Shown here: in pieces, positions 36,340-48,590 of the stretch
Layout: each line of letters opens with the position of its first letter
How positions within the stretch are numbered: the stretch's first letter is position 1
Assembly (NCBI GenBank): GCA_949361645.1
Contig: OX442422.1
Coordinates: forward strand, 6,791,534-6,855,533
Direction of reading: 5' to 3'
Source: Spongilla lacustris
Lineage: Eukaryota > Porifera > Demospongiae > Spongillida > Spongillidae
DNA length: 64,000 nucleotides
Notes under the pieces: generated by a model
What the model was told of the DNA's origin: nothing
Seen by the model: only the letters and a program-made list of their open reading frames with translations
Database searches by the model: none
Translations under genes and position numbers: made by a program

Positions 36340-37095
36340 CTCTCTCTTTTCGAATCGCTTGATCTGCAAGCTTGTGCCAAATGTCTAACCCATTTACACT
36401 TGTGATACTGGGTCCCATGATAAGGGCAATTCCATGAAAGATGCCCGTTTCCAACACATCGAGTACACCCTTCCCCACTCTCGGAGAGACATTATATATT
36501 TGCTACTGGTTTTCTTACTACATTAATAGCCATCATCTCTGACCTTTGCTGCTTTGAGTCTTGGAAGTCCTCCTTCAAGTCTTTGGCCCCTTTTTCTACT
36601 GCCTCCATTGCCTGAGATATCTCGAGAGCAAGCTCTGCTTCAGACAAAAGATGCTTTAGTTAATTTGTGGCAATTAACGCACATACATGTACCAACTGGT
36701 CCCTCGATGTGTTGTTTAGAAATTGCCCAAAATGACATGTCTTTGCCAAACTTCAAAGCTCTGCCATGTATTGCACTGTGCTCTCTCCAGGCTGTTGAAA
36801 ATTGAAGCGCTCGGCAATGACAAGTGTTTGTGTTTTTTGTAGTGCCCTTTTAGCACTTTGACCAGTTCCTCGAGAGTTCTCGAGGCTGGGGTATCAGGAG
36901 CCAGGAGGTCGATTAAACCGGACAGGTAAAAGATGCTACCTTCTTTTTCTTGTCACTAACTTAGTTGAGTAGTAAATACTGTTCCAGTCGTTACATACGC
37001 CTCGAAATCCTCTGTGTGAGGGTTGAAAGGTTCCATACTCCTAATACGATATGTAAGGACACCATCCCACCCTTGCCGCCACTTTATGGTGTCTC
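36340..37095 (-). pseudogene. Ty3/gypsy-type Gag remnant
   Basis: Read in several frames on the - strand: MEPFNPHTEDFEAYV (start of gag), LIDLLAPDTPASRTLEELV, AERFNFQQPGESTVQYMAEL, NNTSRDQLVHVCVN, then LSEAELALEISQAMEAV, and finally a CCHC knuckle C-TR-C-VGNG-H-LSWN-C. These blocks occur in the order of Ty3/gypsy Gag, but stops and frameshifts separate them. No LTRs or pol were seen here. Confidence 0.65.
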
Positions 37096-37210
37096 CAACT
37101 TTAAAAGTATTTCAGTAACAACTGAATGAATGACGAGAGTGAGTCTTATATATTACGTCCTAGGCATGCACACATCCTAAACTAAATAATACACTACACT
37201 CTGCAGGTCA

Positions 37211-37399
37211 TTGTCAATAGAAACGTTTGAATGGTTTTTTGAAATCAAAGAAAAGATTATTGATATGTATGGTGAAAAGTACCCTGGCATTAAAGACGTC
37301 AAGTGTCACTGTGCTGATAAGCATAAAAAAATCTGTGGCTGCATGACTCCTGCTTTTTTTACAACAGGCAAAGTTAAACTTAACGCAATTGTATTATAG
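37211..37399 (+). CDS. Short cysteine-containing frame, unrecognised
   Basis: A 62-codon frame reading FEWFFEIKEKII, then CHCADKHKKICGCMTPAFF. The Cys pattern is protein-like, but there is no family match I can name and no flanking exons. Confidence 0.2.
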   Translation: MSIETFEWFFEIKEKIIDMYGEKYPGIKDVKCHCADKHKKICGCMTPAFFTTGKVKLNAIVL

Positions 37400-37725
37400 T
37401 TCTGGGCACGACAAAATTGTTCCATGAAAGTGTAATCATACTAGCAAAGTATCATGACATACGTTCTGCACTTTTCATATTGTTCATGAGGGCAGTGCAG
37501 TGGAGAAAATGATTTTGTATGTGCTACAAAACCATATCGTAGCCATCATTACCTTAAATGTCCATACCACCAGTTAATGTATGAAATAGACTGTATAGAA
37601 CAGATAGCATTAATGTCTAAGTCCTTAATACACCCTACTCTGGGACAGCTATGAACAAATCTTGTTTCAATACATTAACAAGATTTATAAATAAATCTAG
37701 TCATTTAAGATGTATGCACACTGTC

Positions 37726-37760
<35 letters not shown>

Positions 37761-37763
<3 letters not shown>

Positions 37764-38582
37764 GAAAGTTTACGAGAAAAGGGACCTAGCGTGTATTATA
37801 AAAAAGTATAATAAAAATGCATTACGTTTGATTTGCTATAACTTCCGAACAGTTAACGCTATCAACTTCCTATTTTCAACACTTCATACTGCACCATTTC
37901 TCTATGGTAAAATACATTTTGGAGTCTTGCACTTGCTCCGTGTCAGTATTGCAACGTTCGATACCCCACTGGGTTCAAACCCGCCATAACTTTCGGTAGG
38001 AGTAATCAATTCGCTTCAAATTCAGTTTGTAGGTAGAGAGGTCCTATACCTATCGATTTGTTCTGTTCGTTAATTTTTATGCCATCCATTACGGAGATAC
38101 AGTTGAACAAACTACGTGCCCATTTTCGCGCTCGATTCGCGCCAATGATTTGGGCAAATTGCGTTCCGCTCAATGTATGGGGAGGCGGGGATTATAACAT
38201 TGGCGCTAATCAAGCGGGAAAATGTGCACGTAGTTTGTTCAACTGTATCTCCGTAACGGATGGCATAAAAATTAACGAACAGAACAAATCGATAGGTATA
38301 GGACCTCTCTACCTACAAACCGAATTTGAAGCGAATTGATTACTCGTACCGAAAGTTATGGCGGGTTTGAACCCAGTGGGGTATCGAACGTTGCAATACT
38401 GACATGGAGCAAGTGCAAGACTTCAAAATGTATTTTACCATAGAGAAATGGTGCAGTATGAAGTGTTGAAAATACAAAGTTGATAGCGTTAACTGTTCGG
38501 AAGTTATAGCAAATCAAACGTAATGCATTTTTATTTTACTTTTTTATAACACGCTAGGTCCCTTTTCTCGTAAACTTTCCCA
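37761..38582. mobile_element. 822-bp palindromic (foldback) element in a TA repeat
   Basis: The ends are TGGGAAAGTTTACGAGAAAA and its reverse complement, both embedded in (TA)n. The arms pair for about 385 bases, down to GCGCCAATG / CATTGGCGC near 38148/38198, leaving a loop of about 50 bases with scattered mismatches. Insertion in TA suggests a Tc1/mariner-type MITE. There is no coding capacity. Confidence 0.85.
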
Positions 38583-39864
38583 TATATATATATCTTCTAG
38601 GTACTTGAGTTCTGCAAATGGACTCACATCAAAGTGTTGCATGAGAACTACATTTAGCACTAAAATAAATAGGTCATACTTGGTCTTGTACATTTATGTT
38701 GCATTACTCAATTACTGTACGCATTAAAATGAAAATTGTGACTGATTGATTGGTTGATTGATTGATTACACAAACTATATGCATCTATTAGCAGTGGTAT
38801 ATACCGCCGGCCCCGCAGGTAAATTTGCAGTGGTGGTCTTGGGTTCTGCAGTGACGATACTCTGCGCGGAAGTGTGGAATGAGTTAAAATGTGTTGCGGG
38901 TACAAGTGAGTTACAGGATGTTTCCGAAGTGCTGTAACACAGAAAAAGGGATATAAGATCTCAAAAGGATGTAAAGTTATACATTTTTAACACTGGGTCC
39001 ATGAAATTGGATTTCATGTAAGTTGAGGCCCATTTTAATTTTTTTAATTAGTTGGTACACTGCAAACTTTCCGGTATTTGTTTGTGGTCATTTATAATTT
39101 AAGCTATAGTCATGGATTTGTACATAAGATTCATCAATTATTAAATTGCAATTTTTCAAATACAAAAAATGAATGGTACTACGTAACCAAAACAAAAGTT
39201 GGAAGCAACTTTAGATGGTTAATGGCTCATATTTAATGGGTAGCCCTGGTATTTTTTTGTGTTTGGTGCATGTGTACGTTTGGTTACTGTTATCCCTGTA
39301 TTGGCTTGAATTAATAATATGTACTAAATTTGATAATATGTACAAGTAGGACTGCTCATAATTGGACCCATTGAAAGTTCAAGCCCACAGTAACTGGTTA
39401 TAACGGCACCAGTATTTTATCCTGATAATTAACACCATCATTCTTTTTGGCTAGTGTATTCATGATCATTGGATAAGGTCCCTGATTTCAGTGTCATATC
39501 ACTTTCAGTTGATATTTCAGAGATGTCAAAATGAGCTCCGATGTACTTTAAAGAAGCAATCTGTGGTGATACAGCACTTCTTATTTAGCTATTCCCAAAA
39601 AACAATCAACTGACGAATACATATCAATTTATTTAGTTTAGAGTAGATTATAGGTTAATAAACTACAGTCCATATCTGCCTAAATGAAATTTTGAACATC
39701 TAGTGTGCTTGGTTCACAGCGTTCATAAAGGTTGCTCTCTCCGATGTTTAAGCATCTTATACAACAATACAATGTCTTGCTCATGTGTTGCTTTTGGCAA
39801 ATAAACTTTACACAACACGAGTAAATAATTGTGCATTGCATGCGAGTCATCATAGATAGATGGG
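38583..39864. other. No gene recognised
   Basis: AT-rich; no convincing frame or repeat. Confidence 0.5.
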
Positions 39865-40079
39865 ATCTATTCCTCCCAGCCACAGAACTTCACTGAGATT
39901 CCACACATAATCGTTAGACACTAGTAAAACCGGCAGTGACGGATTTAAGTTTAACCTGCTTGTGGTTGTTCTCAACACTACAAGGGGGTTAAACGATAAA
40001 TTCACCCCTGCCAGTTTTACTAGTGTCTAACGATTATGTGTGGAATCTCAGTGAAGTTCTTTGGCTGGGAGGAATAGAT
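39865..40079. mobile_element. 215-bp hairpin element, probable MITE
   Basis: Inverted arms of about 75 bases (ATCTATTCCTCCCAGCCACA...AGTAAAACCGGCAG) around a 65-base loop. Confidence 0.8.
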
Positions 40080-40857
40080 TAATGCTACTCCCGTGTAAAT
40101 CCGCCGCGAAACAGAAAAGATGCGAAAATGGTAATGGGCATAGGGGGATACCCCCCTATGCCCCTTTTTAAATCGCTCATACCTTTTTTCTTTTACGTCC
40201 GATTTTTATTTTGAAAGCAGATTCATAATTCTTTCTTTAAGCTTTACAACATTGGACGATGGTGTCTTCCACTTTTTTTCTTGCCCCCCCCCCGATTGAG
40301 CCTAATATATATTTCCTGCTTCTAACCTAATGCAATCTCAGATAGACCACTAAATAGCCCCGTAGCATATGACTGTGCCACTCATATTTGGGTGGTTGGT
40401 TGAGTTAAGTAAACTCATCTTCAATTTGCTCTTTACCTTTCTTGATGACCTGCAATTTTTCTAGGATAGTGTATGCTAAAAGAACCTGCCTTTAATTAAG
40501 TAGCTGCTGTTCTGGATATGAACACGATTTGCATGGGTTTTCAATTGACTGAAGTGAGTAGAGCAAAGGGACCAAATGTGGAACACACCCCTATTAAGGA
40601 ACACTAAATCTCATTAAAAATTTAATCAAAGTTATGGGTTTGCAATAATGGCTCATATGCTAATCAATGAATCTGATAGACCCACTAGTTGCTGGATAAA
40701 TATCCTCCACGAGCATTTGGCAAGCTAGGAGTGCAGCATTGTGCTCCTTTGCGACCTCCTGATTTCATTATAGCTTTCATGTGCTCTTAATGCAGCCTTT
40801 TCTTCTAGAGCTGCTTTTCTTTTTCTGCGTCGCTCTTCTTTCTCAGCTATCTCTCCT

Positions 40858-41950
40858 CTATGGCTTCATATCCTCAGCAGCCTTAAATTTATTGATCCAT
40901 TGTACTGAAGTCATGCACTGAGCTGAACCTTTCATATGCTTTAATTGAGTACTTGTAGTAGGGATAGCGTTGTCCTGTGGATCTAAGCTTTCTCCATCTG
41001 AATTATCAGTGGTACTTTCTGAACTTTGAGGAGAGGTCGGTTCAGCATGTTGCACCTGCTCAGGACGTACTGCACAGATCAGTGGAGTAGTACTGAATTG
41101 ACAATTTTTGGCGTCTTTATCTGTTGTCATTGCAGCAGCCTCGATATCAACCTGCCTCTTCACCTCTTGTTCCACAGCATCCTCAATAAAGCTTACAATG
41201 GTGTCTTCAGGAAGAGCATCTACCCCATGTAGTGGAGACAGGCCTGTCGTTTATTGGTCATAATTAGTCAACCAGAGGATAGACGTTTCATTTTTTAGCA
41301 AGTAGCACCTGCCCCCTCCCCAAAGCAAACCCCATGCAGTTGAGTGTTTATATAACAACCCATTCATGTGGTTGTTCCTTATTTGGTACCTTTCCCATAC
41401 ATTGAGGTATGTTTGCCGAAAGGTGAGTTTTCGGCACCAGGATTCATAAAACTTTTCCTATGGTTAGTATAGTTGTAATCTACGATAAATTTTCTATCCA
41501 ACAGTGTTTAGATTATCTCTCTAGCCTGCATAGTTTGTCTGCATCAGTCAAGGGAAGTTGGTTGTTCCTTAATAGGTTCCTTTGGTCTACAAACCTTTTC
41601 TAAGACACTTTGTTATAGTAAATGGGCCCACTTACTTGTATTCCAATTTTCCTCCTTTCCTTTTTTTTTCTTTTTTGAAATCCTTTTTGAGGACTTTTGC
41701 ACCTAATTTATAGGCTTTTGGGTTAGCATGTTTCTGGTCATATTCTTGCGTCTGCTTTTTTTGTGCCAATTGACTATTTGCTTTAGCTTGTTTCAGACCT
41801 TTATTCTTTCATCAATAATTCGTTCAAAGTAAGAAGCATTTGGGTTAAAATGTTCCTCATCTTTCTCTGCTATGTTTACATGCAACTGGAAATCTATTGG
41901 TAGGCCAGGTGCATGGGATGCTAGCCTGGAGATGGTGTTCTGAGCCTCAT
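40858..41950 (-). pseudogene. Retroelement/integrase polyprotein C-terminal remnant
   Basis: On the - strand 41640-41950 reads LPIDFQLHVNIAEKDEEHF, YFERIIDER, then SQLAQKKQTQEYDQKHANP and YKLGAKVLKKDFKKEKKKG. This is the stretch after the integrase core, with the Q-K-x-Y-D-x-K-H helix and V-G-x-x-VL strand of Pol or Ginger-type integrases. Frames change within it. Further on, 40858-41245 continues as an uninterrupted frame ending in a stop, with ALPEDTIVSFIEDAVEQEV and a Ser/Thr/Glu-rich tail. Whether the two parts are one protein is uncertain. Confidence 0.5.
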
Positions 41951-42640
41951 TACCCCCCAACTGCCATAGGCATTATGAAGCACTTATGATCATTGGCTTG
42001 GTGCTTCCTGTACCGGCTGTGCCCTACACTCCTGCTTCCAACAAAGTGACAGAATTTAGTGGTGAGGTGATAGATACATCTATTGCTGCTATTCTGCCTA
42101 AGAACCAATTGGGAAGTAGGATGTCAAACCTGTTGTGGTAACACTGATTGGATCAAAATCTCTTACACAATTGAATTCAATGTGACACATAAATGATCAG
42201 GTGATTGGATTTGAAATCAAACATACATAATTATGCAATCAATCGTTAATAAGTTCTTCGAGCAGTGGCAGGGGATAAAAGGCTTCCAACCTTTAAAGCA
42301 AATATTTTAGTTCGTCAATCCATTGATGAACTAAAATGGCAATGATATCCTAAGGCAATTGCAACTACATGTTCTGTACCAATCTCTGTTGCTATTCAAT
42401 GTGATCATTTCCATGTGCCCAATTCATAACTAGCATACTTTACATGTATTGTACTTTTGAACAACACTATGAATGTATCAGATCCATATTTTTAAAGTTG
42501 CAACACTCAAGTTGATAATTGTGATAAAGAATAGAACAGTAACATTTACCATAACATGTCATCCTAGTGATGTTCAAATAGCCATAGGGCTTTTTGGAGG
42601 ATCTAAAGGGGAAAGCTTTCATTATGCACACTTAATTACT
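41951..42640. other. No gene recognised
   Basis: No supportable frame. Confidence 0.4.
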
Positions 42641-42830
42641 CAGACCATTATGTGAAGGTTCAAAATTACTCCTGACATGCCATCAGCAACAAGAGACTTT
42701 TGTTCGGCCCCTACACCCTCAGGCTTGCGTGGTATCTTTGTTACATGTGGCAAACCTGTTGCAGTGTACTCCCCATCAAAGCCCTGCCATGAACTCATAC
42801 ACTTTGGACCAACACAGAACACATACAATC
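42640..42830 (-). pseudogene. piggyBac-like transposase, middle fragment
   Basis: Reads MSSWQGF, then TGLPHVTKIPRKPEGVGAEQ and DGMSGVILNL. This is the core just after the first catalytic aspartate in the family that also left the fragment at 3434-4204. The usual DES before MSxW is missing (PKC here). It is truncated on both sides. Confidence 0.55.
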
Positions 42831-42950
42831 CTACTCATATAATATGCTTTTTTACAGATGACCCATTCATTAGATTAGAGTAGTGTTTCTCGCCTCGACC
42901 TTGTTGTTATAGATGCCACAAATGCACACCTGCCAAGGTAACCATAGTGC

Positions 42951-45900
42951 TAGAATAATTGTGGTATGTCGGCCTATTGGTTAAAGTCAATTACGGTCCA
43001 TGGAGTGACATTGCTCAGGTAGAAGAGGAAATGACGTTGTACCAGACATGTGATTCACACAATGCAAGGACAACAGTGCTAATCCTCTGCATATTTATAT
43101 CTAAGTATCAACAGATAGGCCTACCTAATATGTGCAAAGAGATGTTTCCGATCGTATCTCCCGGTCCACGGGACATGTCCCAACACTCGACTATAAGTTC
43201 ATTCAATTGATCGTGTGCTACAATGTGCAGCACACTTGTTGAGGTGGAGCACGAAGCCACACCCACACCCATGACCTCATAGCCCGCTCTGAGGTATGGC
43301 CCACATGCTCCACCTCCATCCACCAGACATGGGGGAGCCTGGGCTAGCTGTATAATGTTACCAGGGCAAAGGAAATCTCTGCCCTGGAAAACCCATCGAG
43401 TGGATGAGGTAGTCCCTTTTACAGTGCAGCTACTAAAAAGACCGTTCGGTGCACACGGCTGTTAGGCTCCATAGAAACATTGGACATTTACTACGCGCGC
43501 GCCGCGTTATAAGAAATTTTGAAATGCCCCTTGACAACAGATCTAGTTACCGACAAGTCTTCAACCTATTGCAGCCTTTTGAAGAGAAAACCAAGTTTTT
43601 AAAAGTTCGAAACATACACACTATCTCAGTCCATAGCGATATCCTGTTTATTTTTATTTTTGCCAATGCATTCCAGAGTTTTTTTTTGCTAATACCCTAA
43701 ACACCAATCATCGTGTATTATGAAACGTGCAGTTTTGTCGAATAAGACGACTACGGATTTAAAAAGTACAATCAGTTTGGATACTTATGGCAGGATTCAT
43801 GTGTTCAGAGGGTTTTTTTTCTTCGTATTATATTATCATACATTATCGTAACACCAGGTACATGTAGCGCGGTTGATACGAACGTGCTGCTACGATACAT
43901 ATGTTAATTCTGTTTGCGTCGCTTTATCTGTGGCCTTGCAGCAACGTTTGATGGAGCAGTATGTAGCAGTACGTCCTTTCAAGGTCATTGAAGTAATGGT
44001 GGATGCTTTCAACTCCCTGCTCACCCAAAAATCCAAAGCCCATGTGCCATTGTTTCAGATAAGGTACAACATGGACTTCTAAGAAGTGCATTTTTGGTAG
44101 TACTGAATGAATAGCAAAGTTTTCGCGATAAAAGGCCATAAATGCTCCAATGCTTTCTTCTACAAAAACAAATATGAAAGTGTACTGTTTCACTCACAAT
44201 ACTGACTAATAATTTGCACTAACCTAATTGCTGTATTTCTTCATCAGAGACAGTGTTCTTGTCATATATGTTATGGCACTTCTGAAATAAGTTAAAAAGT
44301 GACAAGTACTTCTGGCTAATAGCTCTTGCTTCACTACACAAGGGTGTGTAGTTTTCTGCAGTTGATACGATACAATTGCAAAGTATTGCAATGTTGTTGG
44401 CCTAGAATGTATAATCATGTTTGATCTATTGTGCACAAAATGCAGTTGTTACCTTTAATGCTCTGTGAACATGACTACCCACAAATGTTCCACTGTAGTA
44501 TGCCTGCCTCTTTACATGAAAAGAGGCTAGAGCATTGTCTAGAGCCTTCACAAAGGGTCCATCTTCCTTTTTGAAATCGTCTTTCAAAGAAGCTTCAAGC
44601 TTGTCAATCTCTTCACACTAGGTTTATAACATACAATGTATCACAATCAAACATTCTGCATCAATAACTAAAATCTTACTACAACATTAAGCCTATCTTT
44701 ATTCTCTTCAATTTCAAGCTTTAGAAGCTCTACAGCTGCATCCATTTCTTCTTCACCATATGACAGCATGTATATCACATGCTGTTCAAAACATTGGATA
44801 GTATCCTTCAGTGATACCATCTCATCCATTAGTTCCCGTTTGGAAACTAATGCTGCACAGTAGTTATCATAGGAGATAGCAGACACCCCATCCAATACAA
44901 CAGCTCTGCAATCCAGCTTATGACAATCCTCTTCCAGCAGAACAAACAATCTCAAAAAAATACCCATTGTTATATGAAGTCCAGGGGGACATACCTATAA
45001 ACATTATGATAGTGTATCACCATGCAAGTATGTACTCTTGAATTGGCGTACCTGAGACAGAGGTATGGAAAGAAAAAGTGGTTGCCGAATAGCGTTATTG
45101 AATCTCTTAGCTGTCTTCAAATTTCCCCCAGCATTCATAAATCTGCTGTGATCATAGCACAGTGATGCGATTGTGCGTAGTTGTACTCTACATTCAACAT
45201 TGGGTGGTAAAATGATCTCTTCATGTGTCATAAAACACCACAAGCAAAAATGACGGCCTGTGTATTAAAATGTATTCAACATACCAATACATTGAATAAA
45301 ACATTTTCCTACCACTTGCACCAGATATTCCTTCTATCTCACTAAGAAATTTATAATCACCACACAGAAAAAACCGAATTTTCTTCCCTCTGAAATGATT
45401 AATATCATGTGAAAAACAAAGTGTATAATATTCCCAATAGTCTCACCTCCAACCTGTTGCTTCAATGTCTGCTATTTGCTGAGCGTATCGTTCTAAACAG
45501 ATCTTCAAATTCACAAAAGAGTCCTGACCAGAATATATTGCTACAACACATGTATTCTCGACAGAATTAGGTGTAGCAACATTCAGAAGCTGAAAACAAA
45601 ACTTAAAGGTATTGCCACCTTTATCTCCACCTATTTTGACCCAGAGTTCATCAGCAGGTATTACACCATTGTGCCAAGTTAGACGATCCACCCTAAGTTG
45701 AGGCAGCGTGGTATGGTATTACAATGCAGCAATGTTCATTTTACTAACCCTGTGACATCATTCTGTTCTAATAAAGTCTGTATTCTAGCCCACAAGTGAG
45801 GTATATATGCTAAAGGGGCTGGTTTAATTTCATCAGCTCCACCCTTGTGTTTGAATAATAATGGTATCATCTCAGCACTCATGTTTGTTCCAATAAGAGT

Positions 45901-46826
45901 ATTTGTTCTTTGTCGCATTTTCTGCTCACTAGCTAGTTGAACACCCCATGCTTTTAACCATCTATAAAAAATCAAAGGATGTTATTCAACTCAATACACA
46001 TACATGTAATCATGTACCTTCTCATCACTCTAATCTTGTTCCAAGGAAAAATAAGGTTAGCCTTCATTGCCAGTGAGTCCTCTGTTGAAACAATGACCTG
46101 GCATCCACTCTGTGATGTCAGTTCATCTAAAATCCTGGAGCGCTCCTCAACAGTAGAAGATCTTATTTCTTGTGATAATTGAGCAGTGGCATCACATCCA
46201 CTGACATATCTTCGTACTTTGGCTAAGTATTCAACTCTTCTTTTCACAGTTTTGGTAGATGCAACACTTGACTGAACAGATGGGGTGGTCAGCTTTGTAA
46301 GTACAAGTGGCTATGTACATATAAGCGGAGAATTAGGAATTAAATGTATTTGTATGTGTAGAACAAAATACACAAAATTTACATACCTTTCCTGTGGATT
46401 TAACAACCATTACATCCTTATCGGGGCTCATAGAAAGGGATTGTCTAACCAAATTTGCTTGCAAAGCAGACTCTATACTTGAAAGTGGTGCACTTTCTGG
46501 CTGGAGAAGAATTCCTTCAATAACACTTTCAATGGGCAAATAACTACAGCTGCTGTTCAAATGGTGTTCATAATGACCAAGCTCCTGCACAATTTGGACA
46601 AATCACACTTATTTTTCTTACAACATCCTGTACACAGTTGCTTGCTGGCCTTACCATAGACACACTTAGAGGTTGCTCATAACAGCAAGGACATGAAAGT
46701 GTTACAGAGGTTTTCAACCATGAGCAAACACACTGGAAGCATACAACTGCACCACAGTTAATTAGTTCTATTGGACTATTAAGAAGCATAAGGCATAATG
46801 GACATTCTGCATTCACTGATAGCTGA
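42951..46826. repeat. Tandem array unit 1 (3876 bp, most complete)
   Basis: Starts at TAGAATAATTGTGGTATGTC, the sequence that also begins the other units. Contains an Ig-like exon (-), a non-coding middle (43450-43920) and the RING-transposase gene (-). Confidence 0.95.
43125..43432 (-). CDS. Ig-like receptor domain exon, array unit 1
   Basis: Intact 308-nt exon with acceptor TTTTTAG and donor G|GTAGGC, phase 2 to phase 1. Ordered strands: CTVKGTTSSTRWVFQG, FLCPGNIIQLAQAPPC, GGGACGPYL, ASCSTSTSVLHIV, LIVECWDMS and ISLHILG. Six cysteines and the TRWxF strand fit an Ig-superfamily-like extracellular fold (inference). This is the best preserved copy of a domain also at 1315-1497 (+), 35683-36026 (-), 60590-60800 (-) and 63222-63407 (+). 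An identical copy is in unit 2 (47001-47308), and only its 5' half survives in units 3 and 4. Confidence 0.6.
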
Positions 46827-46849
46827 TAGAATAATTGTGGTATGTCGGC
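43924..46849 (-). CDS. RING/RAG1-N-like plus DDE transposase-like protein, ten exons
   Basis: Exons (-): 46387-46849, 46018-46310, 45749-45961, 45447-45692, 45313-45389, 45052-45257, 44680-44994, 44453-44617, 44224-44401 and 43924-44159 (TAA). All nine junctions have GT-AG ends and matching phases; together they give about 795 residues. Exon 1 has a RING-like motif CPLC...NCGAVVCFQC...CPCC, then ICPNC / QELGHYEHHLNSSC. This is the same order as the RING and following zinc finger of RAG1, but Ala stands where the RING histidine should be. Later exons carry KIGGDKGGNTFKF, CGDYKFLSEIEGISGASG, CLWC, CPPGLHI, KMHFLEVH and GEQGVESIHHYFN. These are plausible D, D and E catalytic positions and the CxxC/HxxxxH zinc site known in RAG1/Transib and CACTA-type transposases. 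One extra base near 46601 splits exon 1 and is present in every array copy. The 5' exon with the start codon was not found. Confidence 0.65.
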
Positions 46850-48567
46850 CTATTGGTTAAAGTCAATTACGGTCCATGGAGTGACATTGCTCAGGTAGAA
46901 GAGGAAATGACGTTGTACCAGACATGTGATTCACACAATGCAAGGACAACAGTGCTAATCCTCTGCATATTTATATCTAAGTATCAACAGATAGGCCTAC
47001 CTAATATGTGCAAAGAGATGTTTCCGATCGTATCTCCCGGTCCACGGGACATGTCCCAACACTCGACTATAAGTTCATTCAATTGATCGTGTGCTACAAT
47101 GTGCAGCACACTTGTTGAGGTGGAGCACGAAGCCACACCCACACCCATGACCTCATAGCCCGCTCTGAGGTATGGCCCACATGCTCCACCTCCATCCACC
47201 AGACATGGGGGAGCCTGGGCTAGCTGTATAATGTTACCAGGGCAAAGGAAATCTCTGCCCTGGAAAACCCATCGAGTGGATGAGGTAGTCCCTTTTACAG
47301 TGCAGCTACTAAAAAGACCGTTCGGTGCACACGGCTGTTAGGCTCCATAGAAACATTGGACATTTACTACGCGCGCGCCGCGTTATAAGAAATTTTGAAA
47401 TGCCCCTTGACAACAGATCTAGTTACCGACAAGTCTTCAACCTATTGCAGCCTTTTGAAGAGAAAACCAAGTTTTTAAAAGTTCGAAACATACACACTAT
47501 CTCAGTCCATAGCGATATCCTGTTTATTTTTATTTTTGCCAATGCATTCCAGAGTTTTTTTTTGCTAATACCCTAAACACCAATCATCGTGTATTATGAA
47601 ACGTGCAGTTTTGTCGAATAAGACGACTACGGATTTAAAAAGTACAATCAGTTTGGACACTTATGGCAGGATTCATGTGTTCAGAGGGTTTTTTTTCTTC
47701 GTATTATATTATCATACATTATCGTAACACCAGGTACATGTAGCGCGGTTGATACGAACGTGCTGCTACGATACATATGTTAATTCTGTTTGCGTCGCTT
47801 TATCTGTGGCCTTGCAGCAACGTTTGATGGAGCAGTATGTAGAGTGTGTTTGATGGAGCAGTATGTAGAGTGTGAGATGTCAGTTCATCTAAAATCCTGG
47901 AGCGCTCCTCAACAGTAGAAGATCTTATTTCTTGTGATAATTGAGCAGTGGCATCACATCCACTGACATATCTTCGTACTTTGGCTAAGTATTCAACTCT
48001 TCTTTTCACAGTTTTGGTAGATGCAACACTTGACTGAACAGATGGGGTGGTCAGCTTTGTAAGTACAAGTGGCTATGTACATATAAGCGGAGAATTAGGA
48101 ATTAAATGTATTTGTATGTGTAGAACAAAATACACAAAATTTACATACCTTTCCTGTGGATTTAACAACCATTACATCCTTATCGGGGCTCATAGAAAGG
48201 GATCGTCTAACCAAATTTGCTTGCAAAGCAGACTCTATACTTGAAAGTGGTGCACTTTCTGGCTGGAGAAGAATTCCTTCAATAACACTTTCAATGGGCA
48301 AATAACTACAGCTGCTGTTCAAATGGTGTTCATAATGACCAAGCTCCTGCACAATTTGGACAAATCACACTTATTTTTCTTACAACATCCTGTACACAGT
48401 TGCTTGCTGGCCTTTGCTCATAACAGCAAGGACATGAAAGTGTTACAGAGGTTTTCAACCATGAGCAAACACACTGGAAGCATACAACTGCACCACAGTT
48501 AATTAGTTCTATTGGACTATTAAGAAGCATAAGGCATAATGGACATTCTGCATTCACTGATAGCTGA
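46827..48567. repeat. Tandem array unit 2 (1741 bp, internally deleted)
   Basis: Repeats unit 1, including the whole Ig-like exon (47001-47308). It lacks about 2.1 kb of the RING-transposase gene. At the deletion joint a 26-base segment (TTTGATGGAGCAGTATGTAG core) is duplicated. It also lacks 21 bases (seven codons) in the RING exon. Confidence 0.95.
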
Positions 48568-48590
48568 TAGAATAATTGTGGTATGTCGGC
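47877..48590 (-). pseudogene. Deleted RING-transposase copy, unit 2
   Basis: Keeps exon 1 (48149-48590, without 21 bases after CCYEQ) and part of exon 2 (47877-48072, up to ILDELTS). All catalytic exons are gone. Confidence 0.85.

Noticed and set aside
43449..43700. 83-codon + strand frame present in every array unit
   Set aside because: Conserved only because the units are recent copies. It has no motif and ends in an AT-rich Phe/Ile run; it lies between two - strand coding regions.
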